The notes under the pieces: model-generated
The model's input: only the letters and a program-made list of their open reading frames with translations
What the model was told of the DNA's origin: nothing
Databases searched by the model: none
Made by a program: the position numbers and the translations under genes
In this document: in pieces, positions 11,566 to 23,165 of the stretch
How the letters are laid out: the number at the start of each line of letters is the position of its first letter
How positions within the stretch are numbered: the stretch's first letter is position 1
DNA from: Leguminivora glycinivorella
Lineage: Eukaryota > Arthropoda > Insecta > Lepidoptera > Tortricidae
Assembly (NCBI RefSeq): GCF_023078275.1
Contig: NC_062973.1
Location: 15,886,456-15,950,455, forward strand
Length of the DNA stretch: 64,000 nucleotides
Direction: 5' to 3'

Positions 11566-11814
11566 CACTGAGAGAAATTTGCATTGTGAATTTAACAAGT
11601 TCGACTTGTTGCGGTTTATCCGTTTGAATCAGCCCAACGTATGTTTAAAACAATATGTGTTAGGTTGTTTTTATAAAATCGACTTGTTGATTCAAATATA
11701 TTGCCGATTCAAATGACAAGTAGCTTGTTGTTTGAACCAAAGAGCACGTAGGCGCTATTTTAACCAAAAAACTTGTTGAACGAACATGAAAACTGGTTGT
11801 ATTTTCTCTCAGTG
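11566..11814. mobile_element. TA-flanked MITE, CACTGAGAG ends, copy 1
   Basis: 249 bp starting CACTGAGAG and ending CTCTCAGTG, with TA on both sides (11564-11565, 11815-11816), as expected for a Tc1/mariner-type MITE. A nearly identical copy in inverse orientation is at 36632-36877. Its body is rich in AACAAGT / ACTTGTT motifs. It sits exactly at the loop edge of the large inverted repeat, and its right TA is the first TA of the right arm. Confidence 0.85.
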
Positions 11815-12853
11815 TACCCTTAATATTATGTAAGTAAAAGTATGACTATGTGGCCTTATTTGAAAGTTAATTTTAGTCTATATCGGAAAATGCCATGAAA
11901 TTCATCGCATTTCTCATAAAAAAGGGCATTTTCACAAAAAGAAACCAGCATGTATTCTTGATAAAATTACAAAAAAATTAAACACAATGAAATCAACAAA
12001 TAAAAAAAAAAATAACTTAAAACTAAACTTAAACCCTAGTTTTTCCTCCCCTGGCCCTCTGTGTAGCTTTCAGGCCAGAGAACAACCCATATGTCACCTT
12101 TACCTCCCCTTTTAAACTCGTCTAGGGTATCAAACCTAGGGAACCAGTCAAATTGCATCCCCGCTTTTTTTCTTTGTAACCACCGTAGACTGGCGATTAT
12201 TGATTTTAAGAAAATGGTTGACATTGTTTCTTAAAGGACTTTAATTGTACTTTCAAATGATACCAATATTGATAGGTTACGATGAATAAGATTAGAGGTA
12301 TATCTGCTTGAAATGAATTTTGCGCGAGGTGTAATTTGGTAGACGCCGAATGTATGGGACCGCGTGTCAAGCGGTACGCCCCGCCTACAGGTATGTTCTT
12401 GTAGTTTGCTTATTTATTATCCGATCGTAGAAATTTAAAAAGCAACAGATAGCTTAATAATGTAGCTAAATGATTTATATAACATATTTTTTAGCTAAGT
12501 GGCCGTTTTCATTGCCTTTTTGAGTCACAAAAATAAAAAAAGGGAGTAAAAAAAAAAGTATTTTTTGCATTATTGTTAATAAAAAAATAACTAAGAAAAC
12601 TATACTTTTCACATATAAGAAATCTTAATCAGCATGTCATACGCTTTCAATCGACACCTCATTTTTCAAAATTGGATAAGGGGTTCTAGACAAATTGGCA
12701 AAAAATTGAAACCCGGGACCGCGATCTTTGTGACGTCATAGTTAACCCCCCCACAGTCTGAGAATGCGACAAGTTATTATTTCGTACTCAGTAAAGTCTA
12801 CCGATCACAACGATACCACTTGTCAGCAGTATACTCTCCAGTCACATCAACTT
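11815..12853 (-). repeat. Right 1-kb arm
   Basis: Reverse complement of 10042-11078. Differences are scattered substitutions and short indels, mainly in A/T runs. Confidence 0.85.
12036..12224 (-). CDS. Possible 62-codon ORF in the right arm
   Basis: This small open frame encodes FDWFPRFDTLDEFKRGGKGD followed by IWVVLWPESYTEGQGRKN. I do not recognise the protein. The frame is also present in the left arm, where it is stopped once. No promoter or splice sites were identified. The composition (Trp, Phe, Asp, Gly) looks more protein-like than random AT-rich frames nearby. It could be part of a gene caught by the element, a piece of a transposon protein, or chance. Confidence 0.25.
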   Translation of the reverse strand: MSTIFLKSIIASLRWLQRKKAGMQFDWFPRFDTLDEFKRGGKGDIWVVLWPESYTEGQGRKN

Positions 12854-13070
12854 CAAAACTAGACGACTTTTTTCAATTCCGCCGCCTTACTAATTTGTTT
12901 AATATTCATTAAAATAAATGCAGCTTATCTCGGCTGGCTGACCGCGTAATGAGGGTTATTACAACTACTTCCCCGAGCCAGGTTTCCTTTCATAGCGATG
13001 TTTCTGAGAAGAACTCGACTTTATTGAGATTATTATGATGCTCGGTCGTAGATTACATAATGAAATAAGC

Positions 13071-13236
13071 GGCAATAGTTTGCAAAGAGCGCTGTTGGCG
13101 TATCGGGTTCAAACCAAGGAGTTTTTCGGAACAAAAGGGTGCAGGAACTTTCGTAAAAACTAGCTCCTACGCCAATTCTCGGATAAGTTGCCAAGGCGGA
13201 CTCATTAGTCGTGGCAACATACTGGGACAAATTAGG
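13071..13236 (-). repeat. Dispersed repeat family E, minus copy
   Basis: On the minus strand it reads GAGAATTGGCGTAGGAGCTA and GTTTTTACGAAAG, matching the plus copy at 63815-64000 (CAAGATTTGGCGTAGGCACT). It is diverged. Confidence 0.55.
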
Positions 13237-13429
13237 GAAGAGACAGTTTTTTTTTTCCAAATTAATAATAATTTTATGACATCGATAGAGTTGTATAAGA
13301 GAAAGGAAGGAAGAGTGTCAAAATCAAAGTACCGGTATTAGGTATACTTCCTTATTGAAAAAGATGGTCATGGCCAATGTGATATAATTTTACTTGAACT
13401 AGACTAAGTATCTATTATTTATAATTAAA

Positions 13430-13612
13430 CTAGCTTTTGCCCGCGGCTTCGCTCGAGTTAGAAAGAGACAAATAGTAGCCTATGTCACTCTCCATCCATT
13501 CAACTATCTCCACTTAGAAACTCACCTCAATTCGTCGCTCCGTTTTACCGTGAAGGACGGACAAACAAACAGACACACACACTTTCCCATTTATAATATT
13601 AGTATGGATATG
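13430..13612 (+). repeat. Dispersed repeat family L, full-looking copy
   Basis: Starts ACTAGCTTTTGCCCGCGGCT, then TAGCCTATGTCACTCTCCAT, AATTCGTCGCTCCGTTTTAC and ACACACTTTCCCATTTATAA. This is a very common lepidopteran repeat. A second copy, interrupted, is at 38581-39560. Confidence 0.65.
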
Positions 13613-13849
13613 GATTGAAACAATGTATTATTGACTGATATGTTCAAGTTATGTAGTAGTCTTTAAAAGTCGGGTTCTGTAGTTTGTGCCTCGTCGCCCC
13701 GACAATGTAGTTGAGTCCACTTGTCTTGTCCGTTATTCTCAGAGACTACGCCGCAAAAATTAGGTTAAGTCGTCCGACGACAGTAAACAGTGCTTTATTC
13801 GTTATTTATCACAGGAATTACATTTTTGTACATATATTAATGATTCGAT

Positions 13850-13998
13850 CAGGCCCCGTAGCCGAATGGCATTTCTCCGACGCCAAACGAAAGCGATACG
13901 CCGCTGGCTCTGTCGCGCCAATACGCAAGCGCGATAGAGATAGATATCTACTAGCGCTTCGTTTCGTGAGCGATTGTGCCATTCGGCTAGCCACCCTG
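13850..13998. mobile_element. MITE with CAGG termini, copy 2
   Basis: 149 bp with CAGG...CCTG ends and the same core as the copy at 2994. It lies at the downstream edge of a LINE reverse transcriptase fragment, so the LINE frame runs straight into it. Confidence 0.8.
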
Positions 13999-14410
13999 TT
14001 CTGCGAACACCCAGTATACTGCGCTCCATCGCTCGCTGGCAAACCTTGAGTTTGGACTTTAGAGCTTCTGTTAGTGACCACGTTTGAGCGCCATAGGTTA
14101 GGATAGGCAGGATACACATGTCGATGAGTTTGCGCTTGAGACACAGAGGAAGGTTACCCTTCATTAGCGCCTTCATGGACCAGAAGCTCTTCCAGGCGTT
14201 ATCAATACGTCTATTGACTTCTATGATTTGCCTGTTTTCGAAGGAAGCTATCTGGCCCAAGTAAATGTACTCATCAACATACTGTATATCCTGCCCATCT
14301 ACCGTGACCCCATGTTTTGCCCGATTGGTCATTAACTTAGTTTTTGCTCTGTTCATTGTGAGTCCAACTTCAAGGCTCGCTGTGCTGAGATCTTGGAGCA
14401 TGTGTTGCAA
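13999..14410 (-). pseudogene. LINE reverse transcriptase C-terminal fragment
   Basis: On the minus strand this reads LEVGLTMNRAKTKLMTN, YVDEYIYLGQ, EVNRRIDNAWKSFW, LIDMCILPILTYGAQTWSLT and MERSILGVRR. These are the hallmarks of the C-terminal part of non-LTR retrotransposon reverse transcriptases of the RTE-like type common in Lepidoptera. It is the palm end and thumb-like region; the endonuclease and catalytic motifs are missing. The frame appears to continue to 13802, but that part is the CAGG MITE. No matching LINE sequence was found beyond the MITE. Dead fragment. Confidence 0.85.
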
Positions 14411-15365
14411 TTGAGATGCTGTATGGGAAAAGAGATATTTATATTTGAAGAGATATTAGTAGATATTTTAAATTAAAAAAAAATATAAATAAGTTATCAT
14501 TTTTTATCTCGCATTGTATGAGCAGACTACAAATACCTGAATAGTTTATGTTCAAAAGATATTCCTTTACGGTTTTGCAGCAAAATGTTACAAATATTAA
14601 ACCAAGAAACTGCAGAAGCTCGCGATATTTCTCATCTCAAAGCTAAAACTAAGATTGCTTAAAGTATTAAACCGGTTCTATTTTGTTTGTTTTATAACGA
14701 TTTAATTTTTCAATAGTAAAATGCTAAAGGTAGAGAGAAAAATTGCCACACTGCCAAAATATTTACTGACTGTAACTACTGTGCTTCGACAACGTAGGCC
14801 TATTTTAGGCACAAGTGAACATTTTCTGATATGTACCATACATAAATAGTCCATTTAGGATGTTATAAATGTCGGGAAATATATTCGTACATAATATTTA
14901 CCCGTAAGTAAATGCTTCTCGACAGCATGCAGTCTCCAATTCTCTTAATATGTATATGAGGCACAAGATAAACTATTTGGCCATAATTCAAGGGGAAAGA
15001 ATCCACAAGTTCTGTAGGAAAGTTTTATAAACTAATCCAATTAGGAGAGGGCATGGTGGACCTGATGCTTATAGGGCTGTCACAAATAGTCTGAAGTGAA
15101 CTCTCACCCCTGGGCTCGTAATATCAAGCCTAGCTATTTATGTTCTTGTTTTTAAAAGGGACAAGCCTATATTCAATGAACTTCGTTAGTTTCAGTTGAC
15201 CCAATTTCCAATCCAATGGGCGTAAAGGCTCAATCCAATCAATGAGGTAACCCTGTCCTGTACTTATTGTGCTGGGAAGGCTCGAGTTGATTTCTAATGG
15301 GATTTGTAAAAAGTGATGTTTGTAAATATTTGAAATGATCATTCGATGGTTACAAGACTGCTGCT
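14411..15365. other. No gene seen
   Basis: AT-rich; nothing supported. Confidence 0.45.
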
Positions 15366-15612
15366 GCTCTCATGTACATACATACAATCACGCCTATTTC
15401 CCCTAAAGGGGTAGGCAGAGCACATGAAACTGCTAAAGTTACAGTGCCACTCTTGGCAAATAAGGTTGAAAGAAAACGAAACTGTGACATTGCAGTGACA
15501 GGTTGCCAGCCTCTCGCCTACGCCACAATTTAACCCATATCCCACAGTCGCCTTCTACGACACCCACGGGAAGAAAGGGGGTGGTGAAATTCTTAACCCG
15601 TCACCACACGGC
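15366..15612. repeat. Dispersed repeat family D, copy 1
   Basis: Holds AAAGGGGTAGGCAGAGCACA, a central GGTTGCCAGCCTCTCGCCTA and an end CACCCACGGGAAGAAAGGGG followed by TTAACCCGTCACCA. Partial relatives lie at 42437-42520 (5' part) and 55480-55615 (3' part). Confidence 0.55.
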
Positions 15613-18600
15613 AATTACTCATGCTCTCATGTAATTGGTTTTATTCTTATTTTAAATTATAGGTATGTGTTTAGAGTAAAATGAGTTCCAACGGCTGCCG
15701 CTATGAATTTTAACATTTCATAAGATAATTATATTTGTGACAATCAGCGCTTACTTCTTTATCCATCGATTTCTCACCATGCACTCCAACAAGTAATTAA
15801 CTAACGAAAATTAGAAAATCGTATGACATTCTATTTCGCTCTCACCGTTTTTATTTGAAATTCAAAACTACTTAAGTTCACGACAGGACATTAATATTTA
15901 TAAACTTGCCTGAGATCGAGAAAGTAAAGGATAGTAGACTGTTCACCTGAGTGTCCATTGCTTGAAAATGTGGCGGCCATTTTTTCGTCATTGATATGAC
16001 AATTACGGGCCTTGTTGATACGTTTATTATACTAGTAGTTCACACCGCTTCTTTAGAACTAGCATTCACGAAAACTACTCGGCAGTCTCGGCACCCTTTT
16101 CATTTACCAACACAATTATACCCGCGATACTCACTTTAACATACCCCTCATAAGTAGATTTTTGGCTTTCTAAACTTCTACCCTCTGATCGCGTTGAACT
16201 TTAAACCCGTCGTTCTTCTGAGACGTCAACTCCGATTACCACCTCTTGTATCAATATTTGTTTGACCGGGAACATCGCTAGCTCAAGGCTTTATTTTCCT
16301 TAACAGCAATTTTCGGCAAAATATACGATAAATCCGAATAAAAGCAGCCGATTCGTTCAATTTTTCCCCAAACAATCGGCGTTATCTCTGTCTAATCGAT
16401 TGTCAATAACAACAAAGCCGGAGATGAATCCACGGGCCGCTGTAAGCCCGCGTTAATTAGATTAGTTCGCAAGTTGCCGATACCTGACCGAGATGTTCAG
16501 CTGCGGGCAACTTTGTCCAACTGCCTTCCTATCACCATAGCTTTGGTACATGCCGATTCTATGGACAGTTTTACATTTAGGAATCATCAATAGATAGTAT
16601 GTAACTTTCCTTCATCCTGCATAAATTAAATCATCCTCCTCCTTGCGTTATCCCGGCCTATGAGCATTTACCATGTCAAAACAAGACAATCCCTTTAAAA
16701 TGTTTCTAAACGGAATATCATCATCATCATCAGGTATCAGGTTATCAATAAGCTTATAAAATTAAGGTTTAGTAAACATATTTCGAACGTAGAGGGTTGA
16801 AATCATTCTAAAATGTTCCGTTTAGAAATATCTTCAAAGCCCGCATTTAACCCATAAGACGCAAATATCCTGGTTGACCTAGTAATAGAACCGTCGAGAC
16901 AGGTCAGCAACACAACAAAGAGAAAACCACTTTCATTATCACCTTTAACATAATTGACGCCCGCACAAACATAATTTCCCGCGGCTTACCTAATTGAATG
17001 ATGTACAAAAGTTCCCACGTACAAAGTTGAGCGGTTGTTAGCAGTTACAGCAGTTCCTGCTGCCCGCTGGCCTGAACTCGCCTCCTCAGGGACACCAAAA
17101 CAAAACCTGTGTTTGTGTTACAAAGATTAAACCCTATGTCTTTTCGGGTATATCGCAAATTTACTTTAATGAAAGCCAAGTAATTAATTGAGGTGAGCGC
17201 AAAGGGAACAGGTAAACAAGAGGATTCTATTCGATTAGGTACTTACGGCAATACCCGCGGGTGCACTCGGCTCTTATAAAGGATTTAAAACAAAGTTATT
17301 ACGCAGTTGCTTTATTTGTTGCTCATATTATTTGTCTTCCGCAACGTTAAGCGAATACTAAGCACTGGAGAAGGTATATTTGCGTAATTATACTGTTTAA
17401 TGTTTATAAGTGTATTTGCCTACTTACGTATTGTTTGCGACTGTAATTCCATAGAAAACTATCATACTCAGATGTTAAACAAATGTCACTAGAGATGGCG
17501 CTGTGTCAATAGTGATCATTTCTACATCGCGCTAACAGTATTTTATTCGGAATACATGGGTTTGTGATTTTAAATAATTTATAGGCTTTACTACTTGTTA
17601 CTGGTCAACTGTTATATCGTAGTAAAGAGTAACACTCAGCAAAGAGCGCCCTTTTTGAATAAATTAAGTGTATCTACAATACACATATACAATGGATCTC
17701 TCTCGTGGAAGATAAATAATGGAAAGTTAGGAAAGTTCTTGCCTAATTATTGTATTACTTTTTGATGAAGCTTCCGCGAAAACAATACTTAATTATATAT
17801 TTATTCAGTAAAGAGAAATTGAAAATTCATTTGCATAATAGATTAGGGTTAGTCACTCAAATTGAAGGCAAAGATGTAATTTGGGACAAGAGGTCGACGA
17901 AAGTAAGTATTTGTAAAGTTCGGGTGTTGTCTGGTCGGAGTGAAGGTGTCAGGCCGCGGCTGCCGAGACAGGCAACTTCACAAGTTTGCTGCCCGCCTCG
18001 CGCCGCCGAGGAATTTTAAGCAGGTGCCAGGTGAACGAGTTTATTCCGACCCACTCAAATATTTAACAAATAACTCGCAAAGATTTCTTATTACGAAGTT
18101 TTATAATCACAATTTACTCGCAATCTCTTTCTTATCCCGACAGTATATTGTCTGGATTTAGCGGGCGGCCCAGCTGGTAAAGGTGCTAAAATTTGTATTG
18201 TGAAACATTTTGCTCGAAATGCGGACCGGCCCGGCCCAAACCGTTTCATTATTATTTTAATTTACCGCATATTTTGAAAGTAAAAGTGTATTAACACAAA
18301 GCGATATAAACATTTTGTTTCAAAATCTAAAGAAGGGATCTATGTCGTATTGTTTAGTATAGAAACTGTAATAAAGATTAGAGTAAATATATCAGATTCG
18401 TAATTATAATCAAACAAGATAAACGCATAAAGTATTTTGCCGACCCAGCAAAAGGTTACGTTTGTTTTATTTTTGCCTACAGAGAAGTTAATTTGCGAAT
18501 GAGGCAGGTACAGGCCTCAATTTACGGGAAAATAAATGCAAAAAGGGTTGTTTGTTAGTCGCAGGACGCGAGCCAAACAGCGGCGTTAAATAACGCGGTA

Positions 18601-18780
18601 TCTGTAGGGAAATGCGTTGAGATAGCATCGAAGCGCGTTGCCAAATTACACCCTAGCTGCGTTTTACAATAACCACGGGGTCGCGGCGGCGACGACCGCG
18701 GCCGCTCCGCGTGTCGCGACGGGAATTACCGCCATCGCCTTTAGATTACTTCTGTTAATCACTTTTACGCGCGAAAGCGC
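15613..18780. other. Long stretch without a supported gene
   Basis: It contains a small family E fragment near 16625-16660 (CCTTGCGTTATCCCGGC), an ATC microsatellite near 16720, and a GC-rich patch around 18670-18730. ORFs at 17750-18161 have no recognisable domain. No splice-bounded exon could be argued. Confidence 0.4.
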
Positions 18781-18782
18781 AA

Positions 18783-18812
18783 AGAAAGTCTAATTGAAAA
18801 ATTAGACTTTCT
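18783..18812. other. 13-bp perfect hairpin with GAAA loop
   Basis: AGAAAGTCTAATT, GAAA, AATTAGACTTTCT. A perfect stem with a GNRA-type tetraloop in an otherwise plain region. Function unknown. Confidence 0.6.
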
Positions 18813-19714
18813 AAACGTTCACTTGGGTTCTTGAGCATTAGAAACCGATCTGTTTTTGATTTTATCTACCCAACTGAGATTTTTGGGCCTTTTTAATAAC
18901 AGAAAGAAGCATAAAATCCGGTGTACCTACCTAAATATTTGAATATATATACATTGTACATATGTATGTATGTTAGTTAGGTATGTAACCGTGACGATAG
19001 TTTACCTACTTTTTTCTTTATTCACATTTGCACTGTTGTTAAAAATAATAAACGGGTTCCTTTCAACTCATTCCTACTAAGTATTTCAGACATGATTAAG
19101 AGGCAGCTAATTTGGAGTTTTCTGGGTAACAAATGACTACTTGCAAACTTGCCGGCTCATGAAAATAGCAAGCACAACAAAAGCGCGTGTAAGCTGCGGC
19201 TGCTGGCGGCAATAAAGATAAGATAGTTTATATAAATCTTCATTATATTAAACCCCAGCGTTCTCATATTTTCAAACGGGACGTTTTAACGCTCTCACCG
19301 CTTGCGGTAAGCGGGTGCAACAAATTTCCCGAATAATAGTGTGAAGCAAAAAATGTAGGAAGGAAAAAAGGTACCAAATATCGGAGGAAAAAGGGGTGAG
19401 ATATATGGAGTCGTAAAACATATTTCCTGCTGGAAATATTAAATGTTTAATTTATATCGTGTTTACCGCGCTTCGGGAGACGTCAAGATGGTCTGGCCAA
19501 TCTTTTTAGTTGGAAGGCATCAAGGCACTTTCACGAAATGAATGTTACCCATTTTTATATTCATTTTACTTGGTTCAGCACATTACCTACCTATATAAAA
19601 TATGAGCGTATTAAATTTATTAGCTGAGAGTAAGTACTTACATTTTGAGAAGCTTTTATATTATGATTTGTTACATGAGTTATGTCTCAACATGTACGAT
19701 ACATATATCCGAAG
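18813..19714. other. No gene seen
   Basis: Nothing supported. Confidence 0.4.
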
Positions 19715-19890
19715 TTGAATGAGGAGGCACACTGACATTTTATCCCGCCAGGCGGCGCCTGTGCAAGTGTCTAGGTATGTCACTGTCATTCATATGTGTG
19801 AGAGAGAAAAAGCATATTATTTTCTCGCTCTCACGTATGGACTAATAAGGTGGCGCCATCTGTCATAACCTTTGAGTGTGCCTCATTTAA
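19715..19890. mobile_element. MITE with GAGGCACACT inverted ends
   Basis: Left GAGGCACACTGACATTTTAT and right GTCATAACCTTTGAGTGTGCCTC form imperfect inverted ends around about 175 bp. The body includes GCGCCATCTGTCA and a near-palindrome of GTGTGAGAGAGAAAAAG / CTCGCTCTCAC. Confidence 0.55.
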
Positions 19891-20587
19891 TTCATGTTCT
19901 TAAGTTTGATCTTATGTAAATCTTGTGTTTAAGCACACAAACTTGAAATTCTAATGAGTAACTTGTAACAAAGTGAAGTTGTAAAAATAGCAATTAAGTT
20001 GATAAAGGGTTGGAGCGGAATGTCGTACATCAAGGACGGTTCCTGACGTCTGCTGGATGAGATTGTTTTAATTCGGCGCCGTCGCTTCTGCGGGCGATCC
20101 CTTTAACTTGCTAATCAGCTTATCCCGCCGCATGGATTTGTGTACGGAACAGAAATTTAAATCTTCCCTCCGTGACATTCTCCTAATTAATAAGCGGCGA
20201 TGGAACTTCTCTTTGTAACGACCTCGGTCATATACTCTGGCGTCTAACTTTTGCCGAAGCCTTAAAATAAGTATACTAATACTATTTTATTTATACTTAC
20301 ATACGTTCAGTTATTTCTATATTAACATATAAGTAAGTTAATGTGATCCCACTAAAAACATTGTCATGTAAAGTGTTGGCAAGACGATACCATAAGATAA
20401 GGTTGTCCTCTCAAAAAAGTTATCAGATCTCACGTAGAGCCAAGCTTCTATCTCTACAAACCCTAAATTCACAAACTCTACACATTTGTTAAAATAGGTG
20501 GCTTGGCCGTTTCGTTAACAAACAAACTATTATTTTAATAATAATGTCAGCGAAAGGCAGAAAATTTGAATTTCGATTTTATTTATC
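19891..20587. other. No gene seen
   Basis: Nothing supported. Confidence 0.4.
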
Positions 20588-20589
20588 TA

Positions 20590-21257
20590 TTGGCTGGGTG
20601 CACGATGACAGCATCACCTAGCGGTTACAACGACGGCGGACCTTGAAACGCCAAATGGCTTTCTGTCAATACGAAGAGTAAGTAAATAAACAAATAATTT
20701 TAACGAAATATCATAATATTTAGTTCGATCGTATTAATTTATATTGTCGATAATAACATTCACCTTTTTAAACTCCGTTTAAAATGACACTATCAATAAA
20801 TTTCAGGTAAGTACACACGGAGTTTTTCACGGTTGAGTTCGCGAAATGTAAATAAAAGTAAACCGATTTTAGGTAATAACGCATTTCATATATATTGGAG
20901 ACGATTATTTATGCCTGTAGTGTCTTTAATGATGCAGAATTTTTGTCTATTTTAAAAGTATGTTAGTTTACTTACTTTTTCCTCTTACAGCGATTATCTA
21001 TTTCATTTGTTGGTCTCGTTTCCAATTTGCTTGTGCATATTTATAAAATTTGTGATCACAGTTTTTCCCAGTGTTCGTACAGTTAGCTACGTAGCAAGTA
21101 TCGTGACACATATTTATTTATTTTTACTTTAAATGCACGGATACGTAAATTTCGCTGTAAAAAGTGACAGTTGGTCTGCCGAGGGTTCCTTTTTTGGCCA
21201 CGGTGCGCGCTGTGATCGATTCGTGGTTCTCCCACCACCTACTTCGCACCCAGCCAA
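20590..21257. mobile_element. 668-bp TA-flanked DNA element
   Basis: Perfect 12-bp terminal repeats TTGGCTGGGTGC / GCACCCAGCCAA, with TA on both sides (20588-20589, 21258-21259). No coding capacity. Best read as a non-autonomous Tc1/mariner-type element. Only one copy is present. Confidence 0.6.
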
Positions 21258-22022
21258 TAGGTACTACGTACCTACACTCGGTACTGGCGTAGGCATTTGC
21301 ATACTTCAGTAGGCATGTTTTAAGAGTAGCACATTAAACGTAGAACTGCGCGCCACTTCAGCTCTGAATGGTCGCGTTATTGAGCCGCAAAGTGCTTCTG
21401 CATCGCGCTTGAAAGGCGTAGGCGCGAACTAAAAATATCAGCTTTCTATAAACTCAAAAGTCGGCAGCTTTTCAGTTTTTGTACGGAATTGCAAGCAAGC
21501 AATTATTTTACGGGTAAAAGGAGGATAAGTACGATGGAAGTGTTACAGCTCCGTCAGATCTTCCGATTGGTTGTACGTCGATTCGGATCTATTTGCATTT
21601 GAGAACGTTTTTGCGGGAGCTATGTTTGCTTTATTTTTAAAGCCTAAACTTTAGGGCCGATATTGACGAACTACAAACCAACTGCAATTTGTGTGGTGAT
21701 GGGACGCAACTCAGCAGTTGGCATGCAAATCTCATACTCTAAGTTAGGTTGCACTTTGGCTGTAAGTAAATAAAGTAAACATTTTCGTGATAGCTATGAT
21801 TGATTTATATATGTGCTAAATTGTTAATAGGTAAATCTACAACATCAGTTTCGCATGAAGAAAATATCCCGTACAATATCAACCGCTATCGTATTAAAGT
21901 TGCATTTTAATCTTTTAGTTTTCTTGAAAAATGTGATGTATTTTCATACCCATATAACCATAATCGGTCGCCGTTCCTACGCAAATCCTCCTATTTTGTG
22001 TACACACAGGTCTTCGGGTCTC
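21258..22022. other. No gene seen
   Basis: Nothing supported. Confidence 0.4.
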
Positions 22023-22625
22023 AATGCTTAGTCGCAGTGCGGTCGACGTTTAGTCGCGGCGACCCAAATGGGGACGATTGGTAACAGGCACAAATGGTCA
22101 CAGAAGTGACAGAAGTGTGCACTACGCGTGCACACATTGTTACCGTTTGGCGACTACTTTCCCAAAATCATTCGTTCATTTCATTCTTTTCAAATGGCGA
22201 CTGTCAGAGACGTCAAAGTAAAAAAGAAATAAAATCATTTGACATTAAAATGTAATGGCGTAAGAATTTGTTAAAGATAAATATTGTTTGCATTTGTAAT
22301 ATAATGTGGGCTAATTACCATGGCCAATTAAATTGCTCGAGTAATTTCATAAAATAAGTCTAAATTTATCAACGCGCCATCAATTTACCTCAGTTTAACC
22401 AGTAATAATATTATTGACTACTCGGTGTTTGCGTGTTATGTATATTGATTGGTGAAGTTTTAGTGCTCCGGTGCATATACTATACTGAAATAATAAAAAT
22501 AATGCCTAGAAAACCAATAAAGTTGTTAAAATATGGATTAAGACGGTAATATTCCATGTAAAAAATAGTCGCCAAACGGTCACCAAACTGTCGACAAACG
22601 GTCGCAAAATGGTCGCAGCGTACAT
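22023..22625. repeat. Region bounded by inverted GTCGCCAAACGGT boxes
   Basis: ACCGTTTGGCGACTACTTT (about 22144) is answered by AAATAGTCGCCAAACGGT (about 22565). On both sides GGTCGC/GTCGAC-type motifs repeat several times. Relatives of the GTTACCGT...GCGACTAC text occur at 24113-24257. Probably a DNA element with sub-terminal repeats; exact ends are not clear. Confidence 0.4.
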
Positions 22626-22885
22626 GCGTGACCGAAAGCAGTGAATTTTTATTATATTTTCAAAATGGCTTCTTGTATTAATTTTTTCCAGGTATCCTCA
22701 AACTTTATAAACAATTAAATATGCCGTCGTACTCAGTTGCCCTCACTAAAGAAGATTAAAAAAAAATTGTAACGTGCGTACCGAGCTGCTGGGTTGTAAA
22801 GGATCGGGGATCATATGGTCTTCTATAGATCAACTAGTATTTTGCGGCATTTCACAATTGACACTTGTTGAAGTAGTCGTCATTA

Positions 22886-23165
22886 GATAGATAGATAGAT
22901 AAGTAATTTATTTGGCAGACTGCAAACACACACAATACAATACACAATTTAAAACACACAAATTAGGCGCAACATAAAAAAGAGACAGAACAGTAAAATA
23001 CAATTGAGACAGTAAAAAAAAAAACAACAATAACAAAAAAGAGAAAAGAAAAAGAAAATACAAACTGTGTGCGTTGCAGCAGGACAAAAGGGTCGCGGCT
23101 CAGTGATACGCTTCGCTCTTTCGACCGAAGCACTGATTTTCTGCCGGAACCCAGGTCACAATTAC
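22886..23165 (-). repeat. Probable LINE 3' end (minus)
   Basis: Starts with a TAGA array and AAGTAATTTATTTGGCAGAC, followed by A-rich sequence and a GC-richer part with GGGTCGCGGCTCAGTGATAC and GCCGGAACCCAGGTCACAAT. This resembles a LINE 3' untranslated region with a simple-repeat tail. No coding part remains. Confidence 0.4.

Larger units (their letters stand above)
10016..12890. mobile_element. 2.9-kb element with ~1.04-kb inverted arms
   Basis: 10042-11078 and 11815-12853 are reverse complements over more than 1 kb with only scattered differences. Outside these, shorter matching ends GTAGAGCGGCG (left) and CGCCGCCTTAC (right) extend the structure to 10016 and 12890. TA lies on both sides (10014-10015, 12891-12892), which would suit a TA-targeting transposon. 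There is a 14-bp insertion in the right end near 12854. No transposase was recognised. It could be a non-autonomous long-TIR element or a plain inverted duplication; the TA flanks and matching outer ends favour the former. Confidence 0.6.

Noticed and set aside
13802..13998. Last third of the 202-codon minus-strand frame as part of a protein
   Set aside because: It is the CAGG MITE read through in frame, not LINE or host coding sequence.
22888..23060. CRISPR-like or satellite array
   Set aside because: Only a short TAGA array followed by A-rich sequence; no regular spacers, and the context is eukaryotic.
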